64,000 bases of DNA from Ureibacillus acetophenoni (GCF_900220965.1 NZ_OBQC01000003.1:186001-250000); one strand, 5' to 3'; shown: positions 8,607 through 16,769, counted from the stretch's first letter. A program made the numbers and translations. The notes: a model not told the origin generated them from the sequence alone.

Positions 8607-9023
8607 AGGCGACCTCCAACTTATAAATTGCAATAAAGCATAAATGTTGAATTAAAAGTAACTTTTTGTAGTTCTAAACAATTCTTCCCTATAGATTTTT
8701 AAGCCAATGTCATCGATACAAATATGTCGATGAATTTTTGGTAAAAGTTACATAATTTCAAAATTAGCGATTTGTTATTTTAGAATAATTGTTGACATAT
8801 TTGTAAATTATTTCAACTTTTACAATTATAATATTGTTAATGAATTATTGAAAGATTATTTTCGAATATTTTAGAAAGTTCTGTCTTCAGAGCGGGATAT
8901 TCATTATATTTATATAATATCTATACCCTTTCAGAAAAAACTATTGAGATTTATTAGACGCTATAACCCTCTAATTTCCTCCAAACTATTAAGAAAAAAA
9001 TAAAATTAAAAAATTATAGAGTC
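8607..9023. other. Divergent intergenic region between exporter operon and SigI island
   Basis: About 420 bases of very AT-rich sequence with no gene seen. A 7-bp inverted repeat (TCATCGA at 8710-8716, TCGATGA at 8727-8733) about 100 bases upstream of the exporter operon could be an operator. A TTGACA at 8793-8798 has no -10 box at normal distance. Confidence 0.4.
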
Positions 9024-9053
9024 GACCCCCACAAAAAATTCTTTAATTACGAA
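9024..9053 (+). promoter_or_regulatory. SigI-type promoter
   Basis: GACCCCCAC (9024-9032) followed after 19 bases by CGAA (9050-9053) matches the ACCCCC / CGAA consensus of Bacillus sigma-I promoters. It lies about 55 bases upstream of the secreted repeat-protein gene, and sigI itself is the next gene. C-runs are rare in this AT-rich gap, so chance is an unlikely explanation. The assignment is by consensus only. Confidence 0.75.
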
Positions 9054-9107
9054 TAATATATTGTCCGAGAAAAATAGGATAAAAAATTTACTAGAGGTGT
9101 ATAACTT

Positions 9108-9923
9108 ATGAAATTAAAGAAAACAACTGCAGCAATATTAGTAGCAGGATTAACAGTAGCAGGTTCTAGCCTAGCATTTGCAAACGACACAATATTCAAG
9201 GCTGATGAAGAGAAAGAGGAAATTTCAGCTGAAGTAACTACTGCAGCAGATATCCAACCGGGTGTTATAATGGATCCTTCAGAAGTATTAAAAGATTCAA
9301 CTCAAAAAGATGACTCTACAAATGATGAAACTTTAGAAGTTACAACTAAAGACGATTCGACTAAAGACGATTCGACTGAAGAAGCTACAGAAGATAATAA
9401 AGAAACTGATGTTGTAAAAGAGACTGACAAAGAAGACGAAGATCATAAAAACGAAACATCGAAATCAGAATTCCCTGAAATTCCTGAAGGCTATACAGCT
9501 GGGAACTTAGTTGCTCTTAAACAAGCTTACGAAAATGCAGGAAATGAAAATGCAAAACAAGCAATCTTAAATAATGCCAAAAGAGCAATTGCTAAATTTA
9601 AAGAAAAACACGATTCTAAAGAAGTAGCTGATTTAAAAGTCAAATTAGAACTTGTAGGAATTCAAAAACCTGGTGAAACTATAATCGAACCTGTAAAGCA
9701 AGAAACTGTGATACCATCTCAGGAGACTACTAAAACAGAAAACGAGATTATTAGTAAAGAAGAACAAAAAATCGAGAAAAAAGAGTTAAAAGAACAACAA
9801 AAAGCTGAGAAAAAAGAGCTAAAAGAACAACAAAAAGCCGAGAAAAAAGAACTGAAAGAACAACAAAAAGCCGAGAAGAAAGCTGCAAAAGCTGAGAAAA
9901 ATAACGGAAAAGATAAAGAATAA
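9108..9923 (+). CDS. Secreted acidic/basic low-complexity protein, putative SigI target
   Basis: The 271-residue product has a clear signal peptide (MKLKKTTAAILVAGLTVAG through ALAFA-like cleavage near residue 25). Next comes an Asp/Thr/Lys-rich acidic stretch (about 60-125) with a short internal duplication. A folded-looking helical segment at about 130-185 (GYTAGNLVALKQAY, then NAKQAILNNAKRAIAKF) resembles DUF5667-like helices. The C-terminal tail is highly charged and contains three 11-residue repeats EKKELKEQQKA. It has no anchor motif or membrane helix. The Lys/Glu tail could bind cell-wall polyanions, but that is inference. ATG 9108 has AGAGGTG upstream. A SigI-type promoter precedes it and sigI-rsgI follow. 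Confidence 0.75.
   Translation: MKLKKTTAAILVAGLTVAGSSLAFANDTIFKADEEKEEISAEVTTAADIQPGVIMDPSEVLKDSTQKDDSTNDETLEVTTKDDSTKDDSTEEATEDNKETDVVKETDKEDEDHKNETSKSEFPEIPEGYTAGNLVALKQAYENAGNENAKQAILNNAKRAIAKFKEKHDSKEVADLKVKLELVGIQKPGETIIEPVKQETVIPSQETTKTENEIISKEEQKIEKKELKEQQKAEKKELKEQQKAEKKELKEQQKAEKKAAKAEKNNGKDKE
9774..9872 (+). repeat. Three tandem 33-bp coding repeats
   Basis: Units 9774-9806, 9807-9839 and 9840-9872 each encode EKKELKEQQKA and differ at only a few synonymous bases. Near-identity at DNA level points to recent expansion, so copy number may vary between strains. Confidence 0.9.
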
Positions 9924-10109
9924 TAGTTCTATAAAATAATTACCAAATATCTATCATTCATAAAAACTAACAATTCTATTAGAAAATATTTAAACTTAAC
10001 TACCAAAATATCATTAAATTATTATTTCAATTCAATTAAAACCCTTTTCATTTTTCATAATTCCATATAAAATCAATAGCGTTGGAAACTTGAGTCCGGA
10101 GGGTATGTT

Positions 10110-10853
10110 ATGCTTTTGTCTATTATACAAGGATTATTTAAGCCAAAATTAAATATAACCGAACTTGCGAAAAAGGCAAAAGCTGGAAATGAGGAGGTCA
10201 TGAACGACCTCCTCTCTTTTAGTAAACCGTTTATGAAAAAAACTGCGTCGTATATTTGTAAACGTCCTATCGATGAACACGATGAGGAATACAGTATAAC
10301 GATTCTTGGCTTTCATGAAGCAGTTATGTCCTTTAATCCTGAAGAAAATGCTTCATTCCAAACTTTTGCCCATTTAATCATTAAGAGAAGATTGATAGAT
10401 TATATTCGTAAAGAGACTGCTAGAAAAGATCAATTATTATCCCTTGAACCAAACGAAGATGATTCTTCTGAACAACATTTTTTATTCAATGAAAAATCAA
10501 TTTATACATATGAAGAAAAACAACGATCCGCAACTAGGAAAGAAGAACTCTTAATATATCGTGAGTTATTATCTGGATTCAATTTATCTTTTGAAGATTT
10601 AACAAAAACTTCACCAAAACATGTGGATGCACGAAAAACTGCGTTTCATATTGCACAAATCGTAGCAGATCACGAAGAATTCTATAACTATTTGTTAAAG
10701 AATAAAAGATTACCTTTAAAAGAAATTGAATCATTAGTTGAGGTTTCAAGAAAGACGTTAGAACGTCATCGTAAATATATCATCGCCGTCGTTTTGTTAT
10801 TAAACAGTGACTTTATCTATTTAAAAGATTATGTAAAAGGAGAAATCATATAA
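10110..10853 (+). CDS. sigI: RNA polymerase sigma factor SigI
   Basis: A 247-residue sigma-70-like factor with region 2 near residues 15-110 (FMKKTASYICKRPIDEHDEE, then ASFQTFAHLIIKRRLIDYIRK) and a C-terminal DNA-binding part (PLKEIESLVEVSRKTLERHR). The ETARKDQLLSLEP type linker and the lack of a standard region 3 fit SigI, the heat- and envelope-stress sigma factor of bacilli and clostridia. GGAGGG lies 7 bases before ATG 10110. The stop codon overlaps the ATG of rsgI by one base, so sigma and anti-sigma are translationally coupled. I see no convincing SigI promoter directly in front of sigI, although one lies upstream of the preceding gene. Confidence 0.92.
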   Translation: MLLSIIQGLFKPKLNITELAKKAKAGNEEVMNDLLSFSKPFMKKTASYICKRPIDEHDEEYSITILGFHEAVMSFNPEENASFQTFAHLIIKRRLIDYIRKETARKDQLLSLEPNEDDSSEQHFLFNEKSIYTYEEKQRSATRKEELLIYRELLSGFNLSFEDLTKTSPKHVDARKTAFHIAQIVADHEEFYNYLLKNKRLPLKEIESLVEVSRKTLERHRKYIIAVVLLLNSDFIYLKDYVKGEII

Positions 10854-11749
10854 TGCGTACTTATAAAGGGATTGTTTGTGAAATTAATAAAAACTATATG
10901 ATTTTTATGACGGCTGATGGCGAATTTCTGCGTGGTACACCCCTTGTAACGAACGCACAAATCGGTGATGATGTGGAATTTCAATTATTTGCCACTTCTT
11001 TCCTTTCAAAGAAACGGAAATCTTTTATTATTGCACCAGCTTTAGTTGCAGCTGTAATTATGATTTTCTTAGTCACTGCTTTATTCCCTTCCACAAATAG
11101 TGCTTATGCATTTGTACAAATTGGAAATGAACTTGAATTAGGTATTGATGAAGAAGGCACTGTTATTTCTGTTAAACCTATCAATAATGAACCAACGTAT
11201 GCATTAGATACAAAATTAGAAGGACTTCCTATAGATCTTGCACTAACAAAAGCTATTACTCAGATAGAAAAACATAATGAGACTGTACCGATTACAACTA
11301 AATTTAACGATGATCAACCATCGAAGGCGAAAGAAAAGATTTTAAATACTGTCAATAAAGCAAAAAATAAACAATCGCTTGATGGACCAATCAGGAAGAA
11401 AAATTTAGAGGATAATAAAAATAACAACAAGCAAAATTCAAATACTCATAATTCAAATAACGGGCAAAAACAGAACAATTCAAATTCTTCATCAAACAAA
11501 CAAAACCATCAACTAAAAAATGAAGAACAATTAAAGCAAAATAAATCTTCAAATTACAATAATGAAAATCATAATGGTAATAAAGATAAACAAAACCCTG
11601 AAAAGAATAATAATGGAAAAAATAATATGAACGAAAACAATAGTCAAAACAATAAAAACAGTAATAATCAAAATAATGTGAACCCAAATAATAATCAAAA
11701 CAACGGAAACCCAAATAAAAATAACCAAAACAAAGGGACGTCTGAATAG
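10853..11749 (+). CDS. rsgI: Anti-sigma-I factor RsgI with Asn-rich disordered tail
   Basis: A 298-residue membrane anti-sigma factor. Residues 1-55 form the cytosolic RsgI_N domain that holds SigI. One membrane helix follows at about 60-82 (IIAPALVAAVIMIFLVTALF), then a conserved juxtamembrane domain (AYAFVQIGNELELGIDEEG to about residue 145). The rest is Asn/Lys/Gln/Ser-rich and plainly disordered, as in B. subtilis RsgI, where a disordered extracytoplasmic region is thought to sense the envelope. RsgI proteins normally carry an Asn-Pro pair (DxNPS) in the juxtamembrane domain; here the matching stretch reads QIGNELELG with no Pro. The last codons form one arm of the terminator. The gene overlaps sigI by one base. 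Confidence 0.9.
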   Translation: MRTYKGIVCEINKNYMIFMTADGEFLRGTPLVTNAQIGDDVEFQLFATSFLSKKRKSFIIAPALVAAVIMIFLVTALFPSTNSAYAFVQIGNELELGIDEEGTVISVKPINNEPTYALDTKLEGLPIDLALTKAITQIEKHNETVPITTKFNDDQPSKAKEKILNTVNKAKNKQSLDGPIRKKNLEDNKNNNKQNSNTHNSNNGQKQNNSNSSSNKQNHQLKNEEQLKQNKSSNYNNENHNGNKDKQNPEKNNNGKNNMNENNSQNNKNSNNQNNVNPNNNQNNGNPNKNNQNKGTSE

Positions 11750-11776
11750 TGACGTCCCTTTGTTTTGGTTATTTTT
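11717..11776 (+). terminator. Intrinsic terminator overlapping the rsgI coding end
   Basis: A perfect 26-bp stem (11717-11742 with 11751-11776) with an 8-base loop holding the stop codon, ending in a T-run. The left arm encodes the last residues of RsgI (NKNNQNKGTS), so coding and termination functions share the same bases. Confidence 0.93.
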
Positions 11777-12047
11777 GCTCAATTTTAATTAAAAAGTTAC
11801 ATATTAGTGGACGAATTCGAATTTTTTCTGTTATTAATACTTTTTTAGAATTAATATGCATAAGTATCAATACATCGCCAATTCATACCTTATTATAAAA
11901 TAGCGATTTTACTCTAAATAATTATATTATGTAAACTAATTAGAATACTATTATATATACTTCACTCTATTAATCTCCTAAAAACCAACACTTTTCGCTA
12001 TGGTTTTTTAATAAAAAGTATATAATAGTAATATATGGAGGTACAAA

Positions 12048-13439
12048 ATGCTTAAAATTAAAAATATTGAGTTTATCAAGGCAGTTTATGATGATTCTCT
12101 TTCACATAATATCTTTTCTATCGCAAATATAGAATTCTCAAACTATCCTCCAATTAATGGTGCCCTTTTATATTGGAGAAAAAATTATAATACAAAATCT
12201 GAATATACTCCTGAAGGTGATTATAAGTTCTACTATGATATGGCAAATGGAAATTATTTTGCATCGGTTAAATTTCCAAAAAACGTAAAACTAACTCGAG
12301 ATCAAAAACAAGAACTTGCCTTTATCTTATTAGATGAACGGGGCTCAATTGGATCCTACAGTTTAAAAACTCATAAAAACCGTAAAAATCATTTTAATCC
12401 AAAGAACTCACTGGAAAGTTTAGATTTTCCGGAGGATTTTCAACCAAAACAAATACCTTCATATGTTGGGCCTTTAGTAGAAGAAAAAGAAATTGAAGCA
12501 ATAATTAAAACAAATCCGACTTTAACTAAAGAATTTATTGAAGACTATTGTTACTTCCGTTATCAATTAGCTCGATTACATCCTTCTGAGTTTGAAGCTT
12601 ATTTAGAATATGTGGACTTTTCATATATTTGTTATGCTTGCGACCAATTATCTGAAAAATATTTAATAGAGCATTTAGATCAAGTGGATGTAGCAACATT
12701 GCAATACAACTACCCTGTTCTTTCAAGATTATCTGCCTCTTTCAAAAGATATATGGTAAACGAACTTAAGCGATTGAATGAGACAGTTAATCAGCATTTT
12801 GAACATGAAATTGATTTATTTATAGAAGATGAAACATACTTCAGCGAGTATGGATATATCGATTTAATGGATGAAAATATTGAGATCGAAGAAGAAGAAA
12901 TTGAATATCTGTTTTTTGAATATGATCGTGGACCTAACAAATGGTATGGCAGTGAACATCTAATCAAAGGAATCCCTTCTTTTAGAAGCCAAGTTTACGA
13001 TGATTTAGGCTATAAAAAGCCGACAAATAAGGAAATGGATGTTGCAATCAATTCCTATACACCTTTGCAAATTTCACTTCTTAGTGCAATATTGGAACCC
13101 CATTGGCTCCACAGGTACCGTGAAATAATAGATTGGAAGGCTGCCTGTTTATATAATCAATATTTAACAGATGACTTCTTAATTGCTCATATGAATTATG
13201 TTCAATTTGAAGCACTAGGTCAAAATTTATGGTGTGAAGTATCGGAACAGTTCATTGAAACATATATGAATTGTTTCAATCATAATCAACCAGTTCCTTT
13301 CATCATTAGACATTTAACGGAACAAATTTATTTAAATCATAAAGATACAATACAAGTGGATAGTGATTTACTATATCAATATTATCCTTCTATTGGTGAC
13401 GATGAATATGAAAAAATTCAAAGTCTTTTAGAAGATTAA
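12048..13439 (+). CDS. Uncharacterised protein with degenerate helical repeats
   Basis: A 463-residue soluble, acidic, aromatic-rich protein with no signal peptide or membrane helix; I do not recognise the family. The N-terminal about 130 residues look beta-rich. The remainder carries loosely repeated units of about 20-40 residues of the form LSEKYLIEHLDQVD, LTDDFLIAHMNYVQF, VSEQFIETYMNCF, LTEQIYLNHKDTIQ. Similar 'LSE-F-I-x-H-x-D-x-V' repeats occur in scaffold-like phage and bacterial proteins of unknown role. ATG 12048 has GGAGG 7 bases upstream. It is a single-gene transcript, with the rsgI terminator before it and its own terminator after it. Confidence 0.7.
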   Translation: MLKIKNIEFIKAVYDDSLSHNIFSIANIEFSNYPPINGALLYWRKNYNTKSEYTPEGDYKFYYDMANGNYFASVKFPKNVKLTRDQKQELAFILLDERGSIGSYSLKTHKNRKNHFNPKNSLESLDFPEDFQPKQIPSYVGPLVEEKEIEAIIKTNPTLTKEFIEDYCYFRYQLARLHPSEFEAYLEYVDFSYICYACDQLSEKYLIEHLDQVDVATLQYNYPVLSRLSASFKRYMVNELKRLNETVNQHFEHEIDLFIEDETYFSEYGYIDLMDENIEIEEEEIEYLFFEYDRGPNKWYGSEHLIKGIPSFRSQVYDDLGYKKPTNKEMDVAINSYTPLQISLLSAILEPHWLHRYREIIDWKAACLYNQYLTDDFLIAHMNYVQFEALGQNLWCEVSEQFIETYMNCFNHNQPVPFIIRHLTEQIYLNHKDTIQVDSDLLYQYYPSIGDDEYEKIQSLLED

Positions 13440-13445
13440 TTTAAA

Positions 13446-13490
13446 AGGTTACCTTAAACTTTTGAATAAAGTTAAGGGTAACCTCTTTTT
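13446..13490 (+). terminator. Intrinsic terminator
   Basis: AGGTTACCTTAAAC (13446-13459) pairs with GTTAAGGGTAACCT (13471-13484) and is followed by a T-run. It lies just past the stop of the 463-residue protein gene. Confidence 0.9.
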
Positions 13491-13531
13491 TCATGTATTT
13501 AGCTTCTAATTTAATTTTTTACCAAAACCTA

Positions 13532-13672
13532 TTACCTATCAGCTCGATCGTTATAGGCAGCTAATTGTTCTTCGGATAGGCTTTTTAAATAATGATACAA
13601 ATTAATTGGTTCAATACCAAATTCTTTACATTTTAAAACGTAATAATCATATCCTTCTTGATAATTTGACAT
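13532..13672 (-). CDS. Small soluble protein, 46 residues
   Basis: The product starts MSNYQEGYDYYVLKCKEFG, contains EPINLYHYLKSLSEEQLAAY and ends NDRADR. It is amphipathic, has no membrane helix, and its codons look protein-coding. AGGGG lies about 10 bases before ATG 13672. It sits alone between two terminators. I do not recognise a family; its size and Tyr-rich helical character recall small sporulation or phosphorelay-associated peptides, but nothing here proves that. Confidence 0.6.
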   Translation of the reverse strand: MSNYQEGYDYYVLKCKEFGIEPINLYHYLKSLSEEQLAAYNDRADR

Positions 13673-13770
13673 TGAAATCAACCCCTACTCTGTATTATAA
13701 CAGTTAAAATATTTATAAATTAATATAGTACAGATGAATTGAGTTGTCAATAAAATTTTTCAGAAAATTA

Positions 13771-13809
13771 AAAAAGGATGACTTTCTCTGGCATAAAAGA
13801 ATGTCATCC
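13771..13809 (-). terminator. Intrinsic terminator of yqeY
   Basis: On the minus strand GGGATGAC and GTCATCC flank a 23-base loop and are followed by a U-run, 10 bases past the yqeY stop codon. Confidence 0.85.
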
Positions 13810-13818
13810 CGTTAATTA

Positions 13819-14244
13819 TTAGATTAATGATTTTACAACTTTTGAAATTGTTGCACCATCAGCTTTTCCAGTAAGAAGAGGTTTTGCAATTTTCATTGCA
13901 TCTCCCATATTCATACCTTTTGTAATTCCAGCTTCCGTTAGAATAGGAATGATTTCTTCTTCTGTTAATTGCTTTGGTAAAAAGCTTGTTAAAAGAGCTA
14001 ATTTCGCTTCTTCTTTTTCGATTAAATCTTCACGATTAGCCTGTTTTGCACCATCTAATGATTGATTTGTTTGCTTTATTTCACGATTGACAATGGCGAT
14101 TTCTTCTTCAAAAGTCAGTTCCGCGCCCTTTTCCTTTACCGCGCTATCAAGAGCTGATTTTAATAAAGTTAAGACACCTTTTGCCACTGTATCTTTGTTC
14201 TTCATTGCTTGTTTTAATTGATCAAATACTTGTGTTTTTAACAT
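13819..14244 (-). CDS. yqeY: GatB/YqeY domain-containing protein
   Basis: A 141-residue cytosolic protein matching YqeY over its full length. The N-terminal helical part (KTQVFDQLKQAMKNKDTVAKG) and the C-terminal GADGATISKVVK-like end (KADGATISKVVKSLI) are typical. YqeY resembles the tail domain of GatB, the amidotransferase that turns Glu-tRNA(Gln) into Gln-tRNA(Gln), and is thought to bind tRNA; its precise role is not settled. ATG 14244 has GAGGAG upstream. In B. subtilis yqeY follows rpsU; here rpsU is not next to it. Confidence 0.9.
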   Translation of the reverse strand: MLKTQVFDQLKQAMKNKDTVAKGVLTLLKSALDSAVKEKGAELTFEEEIAIVNREIKQTNQSLDGAKQANREDLIEKEEAKLALLTSFLPKQLTEEEIIPILTEAGITKGMNMGDAMKIAKPLLTGKADGATISKVVKSLI

Positions 14245-14342
14245 ATTTACTATACTCTCCTCATTGTACTTATTTTACTTTATTGTTTCCAACAGACTGT
14301 GCTAATTTACATCTGGCTTGTCAAATCATTCAAAGCCTAAAA

Positions 14343-15203
14343 TTAAATCCCTAAAAATTGTTTAAATTCTTCCATTCTTTCGATAGCTTGTTTATATCCA
14401 AGTTCATAATTTTTACGCATCACATTCACGTCTTTTTCTAAACTTTGGAGTGCATGCAGAGGTCTAAATATGAATACCTTACCTTGTTCTTCTAATTTCT
14501 CAATATAACGAAGGGTTTCATTGTAACGTATTACTCTTCTTTTCATCGTTTCAACTAGCTTTGGATATCTTTTACTTAGTAGTTTCATCGTAAATTTACT
14601 TTGACGATCTGTATGTTTACGATACCCTAAAGGTCTAGTTAAAATAAGAACATGTTTTTCATATCCATCATTTATTGCTTTTTGAATAGGTATTGGATCT
14701 GCTAGCCCTCCATCAAAATATGGTTCTTCTCCTAACTTTATTTCAGGAAACATAATTGGAATAGCACAAGTTGCACGTAATAGAGTACAACTTGTATCCA
14801 TTTCCAAAGCATTCTTATATTCAACTTGACCAGTTTTTGCATTAGTTACTCCAAATTTTACAGTTCCCTTATAGGCGCGGAAAGTTTCCCAGTCAAATAA
14901 ATCTAATTGATTTGGAACAACATCATAAGCAAAATTTAAACCAAACAAACTTTTTTCTTTAAGGAAATTTCTAAAACCCATATAACGTTTATCGTGACGG
15001 TATTCCGATAAAACTCTAAAAGTTCTTTCTTTTTGTTCCGAGACATACGAACAAGCATTAATCGCACCTGCTGAAATACCGACTATATACGGCATCAACA
15101 TTTCATGATCTAAAAATGCATCTAAAATACCTGAAGTAAAAACTGTGCGAAACGATCCGCCTTCTAAGATTAGGCTCGTGTCTTTCACGTTTAATAGTTC
15201 CAT
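14343..15203 (-). CDS. Patatin-like phospholipase
   Basis: A 286-residue serine hydrolase of the patatin family (YjjU-like). It carries the glycine-rich oxyanion segment LEGGSFRTVF (about residues 13-22), the nucleophile elbow GISAG (Ser about 44) and the catalytic-dyad Asp in FDGGLADPIP. No signal peptide is present, so it should act in the cytosol or at the inner face of the membrane on acyl esters. ATG 15203 with GGGGAAG upstream is preferred over GTG 15215, which overlaps the ribosome site. A small membrane-protein gene lies 50 bases upstream on the same strand and is likely co-transcribed. Confidence 0.87.
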   Translation of the reverse strand: MELLNVKDTSLILEGGSFRTVFTSGILDAFLDHEMLMPYIVGISAGAINACSYVSEQKERTFRVLSEYRHDKRYMGFRNFLKEKSLFGLNFAYDVVPNQLDLFDWETFRAYKGTVKFGVTNAKTGQVEYKNALEMDTSCTLLRATCAIPIMFPEIKLGEEPYFDGGLADPIPIQKAINDGYEKHVLILTRPLGYRKHTDRQSKFTMKLLSKRYPKLVETMKRRVIRYNETLRYIEKLEEQGKVFIFRPLHALQSLEKDVNVMRKNYELGYKQAIERMEEFKQFLGI

Positions 15204-15252
15204 TAGCTTCCCCACTTAATTTTATATTTATATTAATAATTTTACTATAATT

Positions 15253-15408
15253 TTACCATTCAATGGGAAGTAAAGCCTTGATGGAATCAAAATTTATATA
15301 GATGAAATAAACTAATAAAACAATTAATGCAAGTGAAAGCAGTTTCTTTGTTAGTTTCCATAATATTATTATCCCTATGACTAGTAGAATAATGACTAGA
15401 TAATCCAC
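15253..15408 (-). CDS. Small membrane protein, 51 residues, GTG start
   Basis: A perfect AGGAGG lies 7 bases before GTG 15408. The product begins MDYLVIILLVIGIIILWKL, has a second hydrophobic run (LLSLALIVLLVYFIYI) and ends with a soluble tail KALLPIEW. A strong ribosome site, a complete reading frame and the two-helix pattern support a real gene although it is short. It is first in a probable two-gene unit with the patatin-like hydrolase. Function unknown. Confidence 0.72.
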   Translation of the reverse strand: MDYLVIILLVIGIIILWKLTKKLLSLALIVLLVYFIYINFDSIKALLPIEW

Positions 15409-15558
15409 GAAATTCCTCCTAACCACTATTAAAATATTCCCTTATACTACAATTGTCCATTATGCGTACCCCAATAGCATACTAGATTACCATTTAAAGT
15501 ATAACAATTTATGATAGAATATAAGAAAAATGTTGTTCAATATAAGGAGTGTGCAAAT

Positions 15559-16725
15559 TTGAATATTATTCCTTCAAAGAAAATGTCATTATATAAACCT
15601 GCGATTTTTTCTTCACTTAAAAGTTTTGCAAAGAAACAGCAACAAGAAAAAGGGATGGAACTGATTGATTTAAGTTTAGGTAGTCCGGATATCCCTCCCC
15701 ATGAAATGTTACGTGAACATATGGCAAAGTTAAGCTTACTTCCTACATCTTATGGATATACACTGGCAGCTTCCACACAATTTAAAGAATCTGTTGCTAG
15801 TTATTATGAAAGGGTAAATGGTGTTGAATTAAACCCATCTACAGAAGTAATACAAACGATAGGCTCACAAGAAGGGTTAGTTCATCTACCTGTAGCTTTC
15901 TGTGATCCTGGTGATATTGTTTTAACAACTAACCCTTCATATGTTGCTTATGATGCCGGTATTAAACTAGCTGGGGCAACAAGCTATTATATACCTCTTG
16001 ATGAAAAAAGAGGATTTGTGCCAAATCTCCAAGCAATACCAGAAGAAATTGCACAAAAAGCGAAGCTATTAATTATCAATATGCCAGGTAATCCTGTCCC
16101 TACAACTCCTTCTATTGAATACTTTACGGAAGTAGTAGAATTCGCTAAAAAATATAACATTATTGTATTACATGATGCTGCTTATTCAGAATTTTACTTT
16201 ACAGGTGATCGACCTATTTCGTTTTTAGCTACTCCTGGTGCAAAGGAAGTTGGCTTAGAAATTAACTCACTTTCTAAAAGTTTTAGTTTAGCCGGTGCTC
16301 GTGTCGCTTACATAGTTGGAAATGCTGAAATGATTAAAATTATTAGTCAATTAAAATCAAATTTAGACTTTGGTATTTTTGACCCAATCCAATCTACTGC
16401 TGCTCTTGCATTAGATAATGCAGAAGAGATAACAAAAAGTTTACGTGAAATTTTTTCTGAACGCCATAAAGTTTTGACAAAAGGTGTGCAAGAACTTGGT
16501 TGGGAAGTTGCTCCATCTAACGGAGGGATGTTTGTTTGGGCGAAATATCCATATGGTCTAGATAGTGTCTCATTTACTTTTAAAGTAATTGAAGAAGTTG
16601 GTGTTATAATGGTCCCTGGTACAGAGTTCGGTACTGAAGGTGAAGGTTATGTTCGTCTTGCATTAGTACAACCTGTAGAACAATTAGAAAAAGCAATTGA
16701 GAAACTAAAAACTTTCACTCTATAA
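15559..16725 (+). CDS. PLP-dependent class I/II aminotransferase
   Basis: A 388-residue fold-type I aminotransferase. The lysine that binds pyridoxal phosphate is in SLSKSFSLAGAR (about residue 235); the Asn of MPGNPVPT, the DAAYSEF aspartate and the C-terminal Arg of GYVRLALV are the other expected PLP/substrate contacts. It resembles the LL-diaminopimelate aminotransferase/PatA branch, but the amino donor cannot be fixed from sequence. TTG 15559 was chosen because AAGGAG (15544-15549) lies 9 bases before it; ATG 15511 lies upstream of that site. It forms a single-gene transcript ending at the terminator at 16730. Confidence 0.87.
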   Translation: MNIIPSKKMSLYKPAIFSSLKSFAKKQQQEKGMELIDLSLGSPDIPPHEMLREHMAKLSLLPTSYGYTLAASTQFKESVASYYERVNGVELNPSTEVIQTIGSQEGLVHLPVAFCDPGDIVLTTNPSYVAYDAGIKLAGATSYYIPLDEKRGFVPNLQAIPEEIAQKAKLLIINMPGNPVPTTPSIEYFTEVVEFAKKYNIIVLHDAAYSEFYFTGDRPISFLATPGAKEVGLEINSLSKSFSLAGARVAYIVGNAEMIKIISQLKSNLDFGIFDPIQSTAALALDNAEEITKSLREIFSERHKVLTKGVQELGWEVAPSNGGMFVWAKYPYGLDSVSFTFKVIEEVGVIMVPGTEFGTEGEGYVRLALVQPVEQLEKAIEKLKTFTL

Positions 16726-16729
16726 AATA

Positions 16730-16769
16730 AAAACTGGATGTCCAACACTCTGATTGGACATCCAGTTTT
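16730..16769. terminator. Bidirectional intrinsic terminator
   Basis: A 15-bp perfect stem (16730-16744 with 16755-16769) with a 10-base loop and A/T runs on both sides serves the converging aminotransferase and AI-2E genes. Confidence 0.92.

Noticed and set aside
8793-8845. Plus-strand TTGACA followed by TATAAT-like sequence
   Set aside because: Spacing of about 30 bases is not that of a promoter; the SigI boxes nearer the gene explain its expression better.
10040-10100. AAACCC...TATAAA as a SigI promoter for sigI itself
   Set aside because: Lacks the ACCCCC run and the CGAA box.
11391-11782. Minus-strand frames antisense to rsgI, one ending in a mirror image of RsgI's tail
   Set aside because: They exist because the rsgI Asn-rich tail is low-complexity and because the terminator is a 26-bp palindrome; composition is not protein-like.
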